Under the pieces are notes generated by a model, which worked only from the letters and a program-made list of their open reading frames with translations, was not told where the DNA came from and made no database searches. Positions 27,001 through 36,059 of a stretch of DNA of 64,000 nt are shown piece by piece. The DNA is from Streptomyces pseudovenezuelae (GTDB lineage Bacteria > Actinomycetota > Actinomycetes > Streptomycetales > Streptomycetaceae), in contig NZ_KQ948146.1 in NCBI RefSeq assembly GCF_001513955.1, forward strand, positions 470,476-534,475. The letters run 5' to 3'. Numbering within the stretch: position 1 is the first letter of the stretch; the number at the start of each line of letters is the position of its first letter. The translations under genes were made by a program, and so were the position numbers.

Positions 27001-27351
27001 ATGGAACTGCGCAGTGTCGACGAGCTGATGGATCTGCTGCACGCCTGCGGCAGCGAACACGCCCTGCGGACCGCCGCGCTGCTGCGTCGCAGCCGGCCGG
27101 CCGACAAGGAACTCCAGGTGGCGGGCCTGGTGATGGGCACCGGACAGGCGGCCGAGGTCGTCCGCACCCTGCTCGGCGAACGGGTCTGCCGCCTGCTGCG
27201 CCGGCGCGGCCCCGCCGACGACGAAGAGCTGCTGCGCCTGGCGGCCGAGGAGAGCCTGACGGCCCGGTTCAACGCCGGTGTCCTGGAGGACTGGCGTGCC
27301 GTCCTGGAGCTGGTGGCCGCACGCAACTCCCGCCTGGAGTCTGTCGACTGA
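27001..27351 (+). CDS. Small protein resembling a degenerate HD-domain (PhnZ/inositol-oxygenase-like) protein
   Basis: A 116-aa protein with GGGAGG 8 nt before its ATG. ADKELQVAGLVMGTGQ matches the position where HD-domain oxygenases of this type read ELQVAALLHDIGH, and LLGERVCRLLRRR matches their LLGERVARLV segment. The metal-binding His-Asp pair is therefore missing and the protein is about half the normal length. It is probably a non-catalytic, shrunken homologue. It precedes an SDR gene by 25 bp on the same strand, so co-transcription is likely. The family link is my reading of short motifs. Confidence 0.6.
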   Translation: MELRSVDELMDLLHACGSEHALRTAALLRRSRPADKELQVAGLVMGTGQAAEVVRTLLGERVCRLLRRRGPADDEELLRLAAEESLTARFNAGVLEDWRAVLELVAARNSRLESVD

Positions 27352-27376
27352 CGGTCCGTCATGAGACGGTACGGCG

Positions 27377-28168
27377 ATGACGTCGTCGTACGGACTGCAC
27401 GGCAGGGCCGCCCTGGTGACCGGCGGCACCCGCGGGATCGGGCGCGAGGTGGCTCGGCAACTGGCCGACGCCGGCGCGCTGGTGTGCGTCACGGCGAGGA
27501 ACCGGGAGGACGTGCGGCGGACCGCCAGCGAGCTCGGCGGTGTCGGACTCGCGGGCAGCGTCGCCGATCCCGCCCATCCGCGTGCCCTCGTGGACCTCGC
27601 CCTGCACGAGTTCGGCCGCCTGGACATCGTGGTCAACAACGCGGCGACGAATCAGCCGTACGGCCCCCTCGTGGACGTGGATCCGCATGCCTGGCGCGAG
27701 GCCTTCACCGTCAATGTCGAGGCGCCGCTGCGGCTGGTGCAGCAGGCGTGGCGAGGATGGATGCGCGAGCACGGCGGGTCGGTGGTCAACGTCTGCACGG
27801 AGGGCGCCGGGCACGTCGGCCCGAACGTCGGCGCGTACGGCACCAGCAAGGCGGCGCTGCTGCACCTCACCCAGCAGCTGGCGGGCGAGCTGGCGCCGAA
27901 GGTGCGGGTCAACTCCGTCTCGCCCGGACTCGTCAGGACGGAGATGGCCCGGTTCGTGTGGGAGAAGGGTCCCGTCGAGCTGCCGCTGGGGCGTGTCGGC
28001 GAGCCCGAGGACATCGCGCGGGCCGTGGTGTGGCTCGTGTCCGACGCGGCCGAGTGGATCACCGGGGCCGACCTCCTGGTGGACGGGGGCACCCGGGTGC
28101 GGGCGGCGCAGCCGGGCGGGTACGCGGTGCACGACCGGCTGCGGTCGCACGCCCCGCCGCCCTCATGA
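27377..28168 (+). CDS. SDR-family NAD(P)-dependent oxidoreductase
   Basis: A 263-aa classical SDR. It has the cofactor loop TGGTRGIG near residue 15, NNAA near residue 87, the catalytic YGTSK and the SVSPGLVRTEMA loop. The residue 13 before the Tyr, normally Ser, is Thr (NVCTEGAGH), which could weaken or alter catalysis. No strong Shine-Dalgarno is visible before the ATG. It follows the degenerate HD-like gene closely. Substrate unknown. Confidence 0.88.
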   Translation: MTSSYGLHGRAALVTGGTRGIGREVARQLADAGALVCVTARNREDVRRTASELGGVGLAGSVADPAHPRALVDLALHEFGRLDIVVNNAATNQPYGPLVDVDPHAWREAFTVNVEAPLRLVQQAWRGWMREHGGSVVNVCTEGAGHVGPNVGAYGTSKAALLHLTQQLAGELAPKVRVNSVSPGLVRTEMARFVWEKGPVELPLGRVGEPEDIARAVVWLVSDAAEWITGADLLVDGGTRVRAAQPGGYAVHDRLRSHAPPPS

Positions 28169-28191
28169 GGACGTCGGCCCCTATGACGACG

Positions 28192-28422
28192 TCACGGGAA
28201 CAGGGCGATGCCCATGAGGACGATCAGGCACGCGAAGACGACGAACGCGATCATGCCCCAGCTCCAGGGGTGCCTGATCGGGTCGGAGGCACCGCCTCGG
28301 GGCCGGTCCTCGGGGAGCTCGCGGTGGACCGGACGGTCGCTCGCGTAGAACTCCTCGTCGGTCGGGTAGTGGTTGCGCGGATCGTTGAAGGCGCGCGGAT
28401 CGATGCTGTGTGGACGTGCCAT
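28192..28422 (-). CDS. Small single-pass membrane protein, unknown function
   Basis: A 76-aa protein: a hydrophilic N-terminal ~50 residues (FNDPRNHYPTDEEFYASDRP) followed by one hydrophobic helix (GMIAFVVFACLIVLMGIALF) at the C-terminus. AGGAG lies ~6 nt before the ATG. It is convergent with the preceding SDR and 96 bp downstream of the zinc-ribbon SDR stop. No family was recognised. Confidence 0.7.
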   Translation of the reverse strand: MARPHSIDPRAFNDPRNHYPTDEEFYASDRPVHRELPEDRPRGGASDPIRHPWSWGMIAFVVFACLIVLMGIALFP

Positions 28423-28517
28423 GACAACTCCTGGCGGGGGAGGCTCCCGGACCCCCGGGTTCCCCCTCGGCGGCGACCCACACGCCGGGCCGCCGGCCGG
28501 AGGTCAGGTCCGCTGAC

Positions 28518-30038
28518 TCACCACTTGCCGGGAGCGTAGTCCTTCAGGAAGACCCCGTACACGTCCTCGCCGTCCTCGCCGCGCACGATCGGGTCGTAGA
28601 CCCGGGCCGCGCCGTCGACCAGGTCGAGGGGGGCGTGGAAGCCCTCCTCGGCGAGGCGGAGCTTGTCGTAGTGGGGGCGCTCGTCGGTGATCCAGCCGGT
28701 GTCGACCGAGGTCATGAGGATGCCGTCGGTCTGGAACATCTCCTGGGCGCTGGTCCGCGTGACCATGTTCATGGCGGCCTTGGCGGCGTTGGTGTTGGGG
28801 TGGCCCGCGCCCTTGTAGCCGCGGCCGAAGACACCCTCCATCGCGGAGACGTTGACGACGTAGGAGCGGCCGCTCCCGGCCTTCTTCGCGGCGTCGGCCA
28901 TGGCCGGACGCAGGGCGCTGATCAGGATGAACGGTGCCGTGTAGTTGCACAGCTGGGTTTCGAGGAGCTCCACCGGGGAGATCTGCTCGATGGTCTGGAC
29001 CCAGGTGTTGCTGTCGACGACGTCGGGGACCAGGCCGCCCGCGTCGATGGCGGTGCCGTCGAGGTGCCGGGCCACACTGGCGTTGCCGGCGACCAGGGCG
29101 AGGTCGGCCACCTGCTGCGCGTCCATGCCGGAGATCCCCGCGGGCAGCGAGGCGAGGCCGTCGACCGCGCCGGAGCCGAAGGCGCCGATGACGTGGTGGG
29201 CGGGGAGTTCCCCGGCGGGCAGCGGGGCGCTCTCGCCGTCGACCAGGGCGGCATAGGCGGAGGGCAGCCGGCGTACGGTCTGCGTCGCGTTGTTGACGAG
29301 GATGTCGAGCGGGCCCGCCTCGGCGACCTGCTCGGCGAGCGCCACCGCCTGCGCGGGGTCGCGCAGGTCGATGCCGACGACCTCCAGGCGGTGCAGCCAG
29401 TCCCCGGAGTCGTCCATGGCCTTGAAGCGGCGGATGGCGTCCTTCGGGAACCGGGTGGTGATCGTGGTGTGCGCGCCGTCCCGCAGCAGCCTCAGCGCGA
29501 TGTACATGCCGATCTTGGCGCGGCCGCCGGTGAGCAGGGCCCGCTTGCCGGTGAGGTCGGCGCGGGCGTCGCGCTTGCCGCGGTTCAGGCGGGCGCAGTC
29601 CGGACAGAGCTGGTGGTAGAAGTAGTCGACCTCGACGAACCGGGTCTTGCAGGTGTAGCAGGAGCGCGGGCGCTGGAGTATCCCCGCGATCCGGCCCTCC
29701 TCGGTGACGGAGGACGGCAGGATGCCTTCGGTCTCGTCGTCGATGCGCTGGGCGGAACCGGTCGCGGTCGCTTCCGTGACCGCCTTGTCGTGGGCGGTCT
29801 TGGCGGCCCGGCGCTCCTGCCTGCGGCGCTGCTTCACCGTGCGGTAGACCCCGGCGGTGGCCCGGCGCACGGCGATCGCGTCGGGGTGGTCGACCTCCAG
29901 CTTCTCGAGCTCGTCGAGCACGCCGAGGCAGACGGCCAGCCGCTCCGGGTCGATGCCGGGGCCGTATACGACCTCGTCCCCGGGCTCGCGCACGACCTCG
30001 TCCATGGTCGTCGCCGAACCGTCCTCTGTCACCGTCAT
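28518..30038 (-). CDS. Zinc-ribbon SDR-fold protein lacking the catalytic tyrosine
   Basis: A 506-aa protein. Residues ~1-120 are a helical, charged region. CYTCK and CPDC (~126-147) form a four-Cys zinc ribbon. The Rossmann SDR domain starts at LLTGGRAKIGM near residue 163 with NNATQ near 245. Where the SDR YxxxK should be, the sequence reads NTNAAKAAM near residue 417: the Lys is kept but Tyr is Thr. The large insert and missing Tyr suggest non-standard or no oxidoreductase activity. ATG at 30038 fits a GGGAAG site; sequence further upstream is non-coding. Confidence 0.82.
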   Translation of the reverse strand: MTVTEDGSATTMDEVVREPGDEVVYGPGIDPERLAVCLGVLDELEKLEVDHPDAIAVRRATAGVYRTVKQRRRQERRAAKTAHDKAVTEATATGSAQRIDDETEGILPSSVTEEGRIAGILQRPRSCYTCKTRFVEVDYFYHQLCPDCARLNRGKRDARADLTGKRALLTGGRAKIGMYIALRLLRDGAHTTITTRFPKDAIRRFKAMDDSGDWLHRLEVVGIDLRDPAQAVALAEQVAEAGPLDILVNNATQTVRRLPSAYAALVDGESAPLPAGELPAHHVIGAFGSGAVDGLASLPAGISGMDAQQVADLALVAGNASVARHLDGTAIDAGGLVPDVVDSNTWVQTIEQISPVELLETQLCNYTAPFILISALRPAMADAAKKAGSGRSYVVNVSAMEGVFGRGYKGAGHPNTNAAKAAMNMVTRTSAQEMFQTDGILMTSVDTGWITDERPHYDKLRLAEEGFHAPLDLVDGAARVYDPIVRGEDGEDVYGVFLKDYAPGKW

Positions 30039-30142
30039 CGCGCTGCCGCTTCCCTGGGTCACCCGTGCGGCGCTGTGCCGCGTCCGCTGTCGAACGCGAA
30101 ATTTTACTTCAGCGCCGGGGCCCGTCCGCAAACCGGAAACGA

Positions 30143-31471
30143 TCAAGAACCGCAGGCGACCAGCAGTTCCTTCACCTCCTCGGTCAGCGCTTGGGACAGC
30201 AGGTCCAGGTCGGGCACCGCTTCCCCGTCGGCGACCAGGCCGTAGTGGACCTGTCCCCGGTAGGTCGAGATGGCCACCGCCAGGGACTGGCCGCGGGCGA
30301 GCGGGGCGAACGGGTAGACCTCGGTGACCGGGTTGCCGCCCAGCTTCAGGCCGACGCCGGGCAGCGGGACGCTGGTGACGAGGATGTCGAACCACAGGCG
30401 GGCGCCCTGACCGGCCAGGGGTCCGCCGAGGCGGTGGCCGAGGGCCGGGACGTGGTCGGCGAGCAGGGCGACCGCTCCCGCTCCCCGGTTCGGGCCCGCG
30501 TCCTTGTTGCGGTCCATGGCCGTGCGGACCGTGTCGAGGCGGCCCAGCGGGTCGGGGTCGTCGACCGGAAGTGTCATCAGGTACCCGGAGAGCCGGTTGC
30601 CCTGCGGGTGCGCGGTGCGCGGACGGCGCCGGGAGACGGGGATCAGGGCCCGGGGTGCCACGCCCTCGCTGCCGTCGCCGCGCTCGTCCAGCCAGCGGCG
30701 CAGGGCGCCCGCGACGACCGCGATCAGGACGTCGTTGACGGTGCCGCCCCGGCTCTTGCGGATGTGGTGCACGTCGTCTAGATCGACGACGACTCCGGCG
30801 GTGCGCCGGGTACCGCTCGGCTCGGAGGTGAGGGCGCCGCAGGGACGCGCGCCCATGGAGGAGAGCGCGACGGAGGCGCCGATGTCGAGGGCGCGGCCCA
30901 GGTCGGAGACGGCGCCCCGGACGAGCCCGGGCAGTTTGCGCACGTCCGGGAACACGCCCTTCGCGGGCTCCTCGGGGCGTGGCCTGCGTGCGGGCAGGTC
31001 CATCGGGTCCAGGACGGCGGCGGCGAGCGTCAGGGCCCGCAGTCCGTCGGCCAGGGCGTGGTGGAACTTGAAGAGCACGGCGAAGGAGACGCCGTCCTCC
31101 CCCGGCAGCACGTGCGCCTCCCAGGGCGGGCGTTCACGGTCCAGCGGCCGCTGCATGAGCCGGCCGGCCTCGGCGTGGAAGTCCGCGGTGGGGGCGTGCA
31201 GCAGGACGTGCCGCAGCGGGTCGAAGTCGGGATCGGGGACGCGGGCGGCTCCCCCGAAGGCGTACGGGAAGCCGAGCGGCCACACGTCCCTGATCCGCAT
31301 CCGCAGACCGGGGACGGCGGCCGCCCGGCCCGCGAGCAGGTCGGCCGCGTGGGCGCCGGCGGTGGGCGAGTGCGCCGTGAAGACACCGAGCGCCCCCAGG
31401 TGCATCGGGTGCTCGGCGGACTCCATGTTCCAGAACGCCAGGTCGAGAGGGGCCAGCAGGTCAGAAGTCAA
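30143..31471 (-). CDS. Wax ester synthase/diacylglycerol acyltransferase (WS/DGAT)
   Basis: The enzyme makes triacylglycerol or wax esters from acyl-CoA. The active-site HHxxxDG reads HHALADG near residue 130, with PLDLAFW at the N-terminus and the late motif GGTVNDVLIAVVAG. The frame is open to a TTG at 31492; a second TTG at 31471 is chosen because GCGAGG sits 7 nt upstream, giving 442 aa. The length fits the family. It stands alone, divergent from nothing and separated from the GH2 gene upstream by a terminator. Confidence 0.9.
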   Translation of the reverse strand: MTSDLLAPLDLAFWNMESAEHPMHLGALGVFTAHSPTAGAHAADLLAGRAAAVPGLRMRIRDVWPLGFPYAFGGAARVPDPDFDPLRHVLLHAPTADFHAEAGRLMQRPLDRERPPWEAHVLPGEDGVSFAVLFKFHHALADGLRALTLAAAVLDPMDLPARRPRPEEPAKGVFPDVRKLPGLVRGAVSDLGRALDIGASVALSSMGARPCGALTSEPSGTRRTAGVVVDLDDVHHIRKSRGGTVNDVLIAVVAGALRRWLDERGDGSEGVAPRALIPVSRRRPRTAHPQGNRLSGYLMTLPVDDPDPLGRLDTVRTAMDRNKDAGPNRGAGAVALLADHVPALGHRLGGPLAGQGARLWFDILVTSVPLPGVGLKLGGNPVTEVYPFAPLARGQSLAVAISTYRGQVHYGLVADGEAVPDLDLLSQALTEEVKELLVACGS

Positions 31472-31571
31472 TGGCTTGCCTCGCGTCGACAACAGGTGGG
31501 CCAGCAGTCAATCGCCCCACGGCGATTACGGTCAAGTACGATCAAGCTACGCACAGTTAACAGCAGATTAA

Positions 31572-31599
31572 GTCCCGCCCCCAGTGAAAGGGGCGGGAC
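31572..31599. terminator. Rho-independent-like hairpin after the GH2 gene
   Basis: GTCCCGCCCC and GGGGCGGGAC form a perfect 10-bp stem around an 8-nt A-rich loop, 32 bp beyond the GH2 stop codon. No U-tract follows, as is common in Streptomyces. Confidence 0.75.
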
Positions 31600-31630
31600 A
31601 CATGGTGCGGATGGGCTCACCCGTAGGTGC

Positions 31631-34234
31631 TCAGCACCCCGCCGGAGTCGCCCGGGAGGCGTCCCGGATGAGGGCCTGGTGTGCGGCCCTGACCCGTTCG
31701 GCGTCCGGTTTCAGGACCGTGCGGTCGTAGGTGAGCAGCCCGTTCAGCTCACCCTCGACGTCCGAGATCTGGGTGTAGACGGCCGCGTTGCCGCCGCGGC
31801 AGGCCAGGGCCCGCACCTCGTCGAGCCTGGCCAGATAGTCGTCCGTGTAGGTCGCCGGGTCGACGTCGACGTACGACTGCTGGACCGACCAGGCGTGTCC
31901 GGGGACCGCCAGGCCGAGGCCGCCGTACTCACCGCTGACCAGGGCACGTCTGCCGTCCGGGTGAGGCGGCAGGGCGGGACTGGGATAGCCGTGCTCGTCC
32001 ATGATGTCGCCGGCGTTGCCGTCGGCGCCGAGGTTGAGTCCCGACTGGTTGTTGACCAGACGGGTCGGGTCCCAGGCCTTGGCCTGCTCGGCGATCCGGC
32101 CGACGTCGTACTGCCCCCAGCCCTCGTTGAAGGTCACCCACATGACGACCGACGGACTGCTGATGTGTTCGTCGATCATCTGTTTCATCTCGCGCTCGTA
32201 CTCCGCGCGGGCGGCCGGGCCCGGATTCACCCCCGCGGTCATGGCGGGCATGTCCTGCCACACCATCAGGCCCAGCCGGTCGGCCCAGTAGAACCAGCGG
32301 TCGGGCTCGACCTTGATGTGCTTGCGCACCGCGTTGAAGCCGAGCTGCTTGTGGACCCTGAGGTCGTACGCGAGGGCCTCGTCGGTGGGTGCGGTGTGCA
32401 GGCCGTCGGGCCAGAAGCCCTGGTCGAGGGTGGCCATCATGAAGACCGGCTGACCGTTGAGGACCGTGCGCGGGGTGCCGTTCACGTTCTCGACGGCGAT
32501 GGAGCGCATCCCGAAGTAGCTGCCGACGCGGTCGGCGCCGACGGTCACCTTCAGGCCGTACAGGAACGGGTCGTCGGGCGACCACAGGCGCGGCTCGGCG
32601 ATGCTCAGGGAGAGGGGCTCACCGGTCCGGCCGCGGGCGGTGGCGACCTTCCGTTTTCCGTCGTACGCCGTCGCCGTGACCGGTACGCCGTCGCGGACGC
32701 CCTGCGCCTCGACGGTCAGCCGGCCGGCGGAGACGTCGGGGGTCAGTTTGAGGGAGTCGACGTGGTCGGGGGCGACGGGTTCCATCCAGACGGTCTGCCA
32801 GATGCCGGAGGAGGGGGTGTACCAGATGCCGCTGGGGTCGAGGCGCTGCTTGCCGAGGGGCGGGTTCTCGGCGCCCGCCGCGTCGGTGGGGTCGTACACG
32901 CCGACGATCAGTTCCTGGGTGCGGCCGGGTTTCAGCGCGTCGGTGATGTCGGCGCTGAACTTGTCGTAGCCGCCGGTGTGTTCGGCGACCCTGGTCCCGT
33001 TGACGTACACCTCGGACCGCCAGTCGACGGCCCCGAAGTTGAGCCGCAGGCGCTTGCCGGAGCCGATGCGCCAGTCGGCCGGGACGGTGAAGGTGCGGCG
33101 GTACCACATGCGGTCCTCGTGCCGTTCCAGGCCGGAGAGCCGGGACTCGACCGGGTACGGGACGAGGATGCGCTCGGCCAGATCGCGGCCGACCGGCGGC
33201 TGTTCGCCCGGCTCGGCGGCGGCGAACTGCCAGCGCCCGTTGAGGTTTTGCCACGCGTCGCGGGTCAACTGCGGCCGGGGGTACTCGGGATGGGCGTTGC
33301 CGGGGCCCACCTGGTCGGCCCACCGCGTGCGCAGCTCGTACGTCGAGCGGTTGGGGCCGCTGCTCCAGAAGGCGTTGACAACGTTGCCGTCCGCGCCGGT
33401 GAGCCCGCCTTCGCCGTCGTAGCGGAGATCGGCGGTGCCGCGCGCGGTGCCGGCCTTGTTGCCCACGACGGGTTCGGCGAGGGCGACGAGCAGCGCCCGG
33501 GGGTCCCGCGGGTCCTGTCTCGCGGCGCCGAGGGGCCACTTGGCGCCGCCGATCACCGCCTGGAGGTGGTCGGTGAGGCCGGCCGGGGGCGCGGCGAGCG
33601 GCTGGGCGAAGTCGAGCTTGAGGGTGCGGCCGGTGCCGAGGACGGTGGTCGCGATCGGGCCGTCGTAGTCGTAGCCGTCGGGGAGCCGGAACGCCGACTG
33701 CGGTACGGCCTCCTTGGTGCCGCCGGGCCGCACCCAGCGCAGGTGGAGGTTGGAGCCGCCGTAGTGCTCGAAGTACTCGACCTTGACGTCGTAGGACTGT
33801 CCGGCGGTCAACTCGACCGGCTGGGCGGTCTGTTCGATGTCCCAGTCGTCGACCCAGTGGTCGATCAGGAGCTGTCCGCCGATCCACAGACGGAAGCCGT
33901 TGTCGCCGGTGACGGAGAAGGTGTGGGGGCCGGACGCCGTCGGTACGAGCCTGCCGGTCCAGCGGACGCTGACGTCGTCCGAGCGGCCGGTCGCGGCGGC
34001 GAGCCGGGGTTCGAGGGTGTCGAAGTCGAGGTTCGGGTCGAAGGTGGTGGCCTTGAGCTCATGGAAGTCGAAGGCGCCGGGGGCGGACTGGGTCCAGTAC
34101 TCGCCCTTGAGTCCGCGGGCCTCGACGGGGTCGTCGGCCAGGGCGGGCGCCGCGGTCAGACCGGCGAGCCCGAGGAGGGCGGCGACCAGTAACGCCAGCC
34201 GGTCTCTGAGGCGGGTGAGGTGCCTGCTGTGCAC
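31631..34234 (-). CDS. Secreted PA14-GH2 glycoside hydrolase (beta-galactosidase/mannosidase-type)
   Basis: An 867-aa protein. The signal peptide (RLALLVAALLGLAGLTAAP) ends near ALA. A PA14 domain (GLKGEYWTQ, FSVTGDNGFRLWIGGQL) precedes GH2 jelly-roll, Ig-like and barrel domains. Acid/base Glu is in TFNEGWGQYD near residue 703 and nucleophile Glu in SGEYGGLG near residue 768. GTG at 34234 is preferred over ATG 34246: GGAGG lies 5 nt before the GTG, while a palindrome abuts the ATG. Exact glycosidase specificity is not readable. It may add to the glycan repertoire but is separate from the island. Confidence 0.88.
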   Translation of the reverse strand: MHSRHLTRLRDRLALLVAALLGLAGLTAAPALADDPVEARGLKGEYWTQSAPGAFDFHELKATTFDPNLDFDTLEPRLAAATGRSDDVSVRWTGRLVPTASGPHTFSVTGDNGFRLWIGGQLLIDHWVDDWDIEQTAQPVELTAGQSYDVKVEYFEHYGGSNLHLRWVRPGGTKEAVPQSAFRLPDGYDYDGPIATTVLGTGRTLKLDFAQPLAAPPAGLTDHLQAVIGGAKWPLGAARQDPRDPRALLVALAEPVVGNKAGTARGTADLRYDGEGGLTGADGNVVNAFWSSGPNRSTYELRTRWADQVGPGNAHPEYPRPQLTRDAWQNLNGRWQFAAAEPGEQPPVGRDLAERILVPYPVESRLSGLERHEDRMWYRRTFTVPADWRIGSGKRLRLNFGAVDWRSEVYVNGTRVAEHTGGYDKFSADITDALKPGRTQELIVGVYDPTDAAGAENPPLGKQRLDPSGIWYTPSSGIWQTVWMEPVAPDHVDSLKLTPDVSAGRLTVEAQGVRDGVPVTATAYDGKRKVATARGRTGEPLSLSIAEPRLWSPDDPFLYGLKVTVGADRVGSYFGMRSIAVENVNGTPRTVLNGQPVFMMATLDQGFWPDGLHTAPTDEALAYDLRVHKQLGFNAVRKHIKVEPDRWFYWADRLGLMVWQDMPAMTAGVNPGPAARAEYEREMKQMIDEHISSPSVVMWVTFNEGWGQYDVGRIAEQAKAWDPTRLVNNQSGLNLGADGNAGDIMDEHGYPSPALPPHPDGRRALVSGEYGGLGLAVPGHAWSVQQSYVDVDPATYTDDYLARLDEVRALACRGGNAAVYTQISDVEGELNGLLTYDRTVLKPDAERVRAAHQALIRDASRATPAGC

Positions 34235-34247
34235 AGAAGCCTCCATA

Positions 34248-34257
34248 ACAACGTTGT
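34248..34257. promoter_or_regulatory. LacI-like operator in the GH2 promoter, with extra half-sites upstream
   Basis: ACAACGTTGT is a perfect palindrome with a central CG, within the longer TAACAACGTTGTCATG. Half-sites ATGACAAC (34275-34282) and ATGACAAG (34309-34316) repeat part of it upstream. Position immediately before the GH2 start suggests repression by a LacI-family protein encoded elsewhere. Confidence 0.55.
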
Positions 34258-34395
34258 CATGGGCAGGAGTTGGCATGACAACACGGATTCCGACTTCCGT
34301 CCAGGGACATGACAAGTCTGCAGCGCGTGCCGTCGCCGGGGCGCACGCGGACAATGGGCACTACACCCCTCCCCTGCCGGAAGAAGGCGACGGAG

Positions 34396-34779
<384 letters not shown>

Positions 34780-34785
34780 CGGGCT

Positions 34786-36006
34786 TCAGGACACCAGCTG
34801 CCCCTTCCCGAGCGCGATCACCCCACCCTTGGACACGGTGTACAGCTCCGCGTCCCGCTCCGGGTTGACACCGATCGTGGCGCCCGGCGGGACCTCGACG
34901 TTCTTGTCGAGGACGGCACCGCGGACCACCGCGCCCCGGCCGATCTTGACGTTGTCGTGCAGGACCGAGCCCTGCACGACGGCCCCCGGGTCGACCAGCA
35001 CGCCCGGTGACAGCACGGACCGGCTGACCTGGCCGCGGATCAGGCAGCCCGCGCTGATGATGGACTCGCTGGCGATGCCGCCCGCGTTGAAACGGGCCGG
35101 GGACAGCTGGCCCGAGTGGGTGTAGACGGGCCACTGCCGGTTGTAGAGGTTGAAGGCGGGGCGCTCGGCGATCAGGTCCATGTGGGCGTCGTAGTAGGCG
35201 TCCAGGGTGCCGACGTCCCGCCAGTAGCCGCGGTCGCGGGTGGTCTCGCCGGGCACGTGGTTGGCACTGAAGTCGTAGAGCTGGGCCTCACCGCGGTCGG
35301 TGAGCTGCGGAAGGATCGAACCGCCCATGTCGTGGACGGAGTGCTCGTCCTCGGAGTCCCGCTGGAGCGCCTCGATCAGGGCCTTGGTGGTGAAGATGTA
35401 GTTGCCCATCGAGGCGAACACGGACTCCGGGTCGTCCGCGAGCCCGGGCGGGTCGGCGGGCTTCTCCAGGAAGCGCTCCACCGTGAGGCCGTCCGAGCCC
35501 GGGGATATCACCCCGAAGGACGGGGACTCGGAGCGCGGGACACGGATGCCGGCCACCGTGACGCCCGCACCGGACTCGATGTGCTGCGCGAGCATCTGGC
35601 GCGGGTCCATGCGGTACACGTGGTCGGCGCCGAACACCGCCACGTACTCCGGCCGCTCGTCGTAGATCAGGTTCAGGGACTGCAGGATCGCGTCGGCGCT
35701 GCCGAGGTACCAGTGCGGCCCGAGGCGCTGCTGGGCGGGCACCGGAGTGATGTAGTTGCCGAGCAGGCTCGACATCCGCCAGGTGGTCGTGATGTGCCGG
35801 TCCAGCGAGTGCGACTTGTACTGCGTGAGTACGCAGATGCGCAGAATGTCACCATTGACCAGATTGGACAGGACGAAGTCGACCAGACGGTACGTCCCTC
35901 CGAAGGTGACCGCCGGTTTGGCGCGATCAGTGGTCAGGGGCATGAGGCGTTTGCCTTCTCCGCCCGCGAGTACGATGCCGAGCACCGAAGGTCCGCCACG
36001 ACGCAT
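34786..36006 (-). CDS. glgC: Glucose-1-phosphate adenylyltransferase
   Basis: A 406-aa ADP-glucose pyrophosphorylase. It has the nucleotide-binding signature [20 protein letters not shown] at the N-terminus, the catalytic [11 protein letters not shown] near residue 125, [11 protein letters not shown] and a C-terminal left-handed beta-helix. It makes ADP-glucose for glycogen or maltose-1-phosphate synthesis. ATG at 36006 ([10 protein letters not shown]) is chosen as the standard streptomycete start with GGGGAG upstream. It lies 53 bp downstream of the glycogen synthase gene on the same strand, giving a two-gene glycogen unit. Confidence 0.95.
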   Translation of the reverse strand: MRRGGPSVLGIVLAGGEGKRLMPLTTDRAKPAVTFGGTYRLVDFVLSNLVNGDILRICVLTQYKSHSLDRHITTTWRMSSLLGNYITPVPAQQRLGPHWYLGSADAILQSLNLIYDERPEYVAVFGADHVYRMDPRQMLAQHIESGAGVTVAGIRVPRSESPSFGVISPGSDGLTVERFLEKPADPPGLADDPESVFASMGNYIFTTKALIEALQRDSEDEHSVHDMGGSILPQLTDRGEAQLYDFSANHVPGETTRDRGYWRDVGTLDAYYDAHMDLIAERPAFNLYNRQWPVYTHSGQLSPARFNAGGIASESIISAGCLIRGQVSRSVLSPGVLVDPGAVVQGSVLHDNVKIGRGAVVRGAVLDKNVEVPPGATIGVNPERDAELYTVSKGGVIALGKGQLVS

Positions 36007-36059
36007 GGCCGCTCCCCTCACCTGGTTTGTGACCCATGCTTGCCCTTGTCAGGGGCTCG

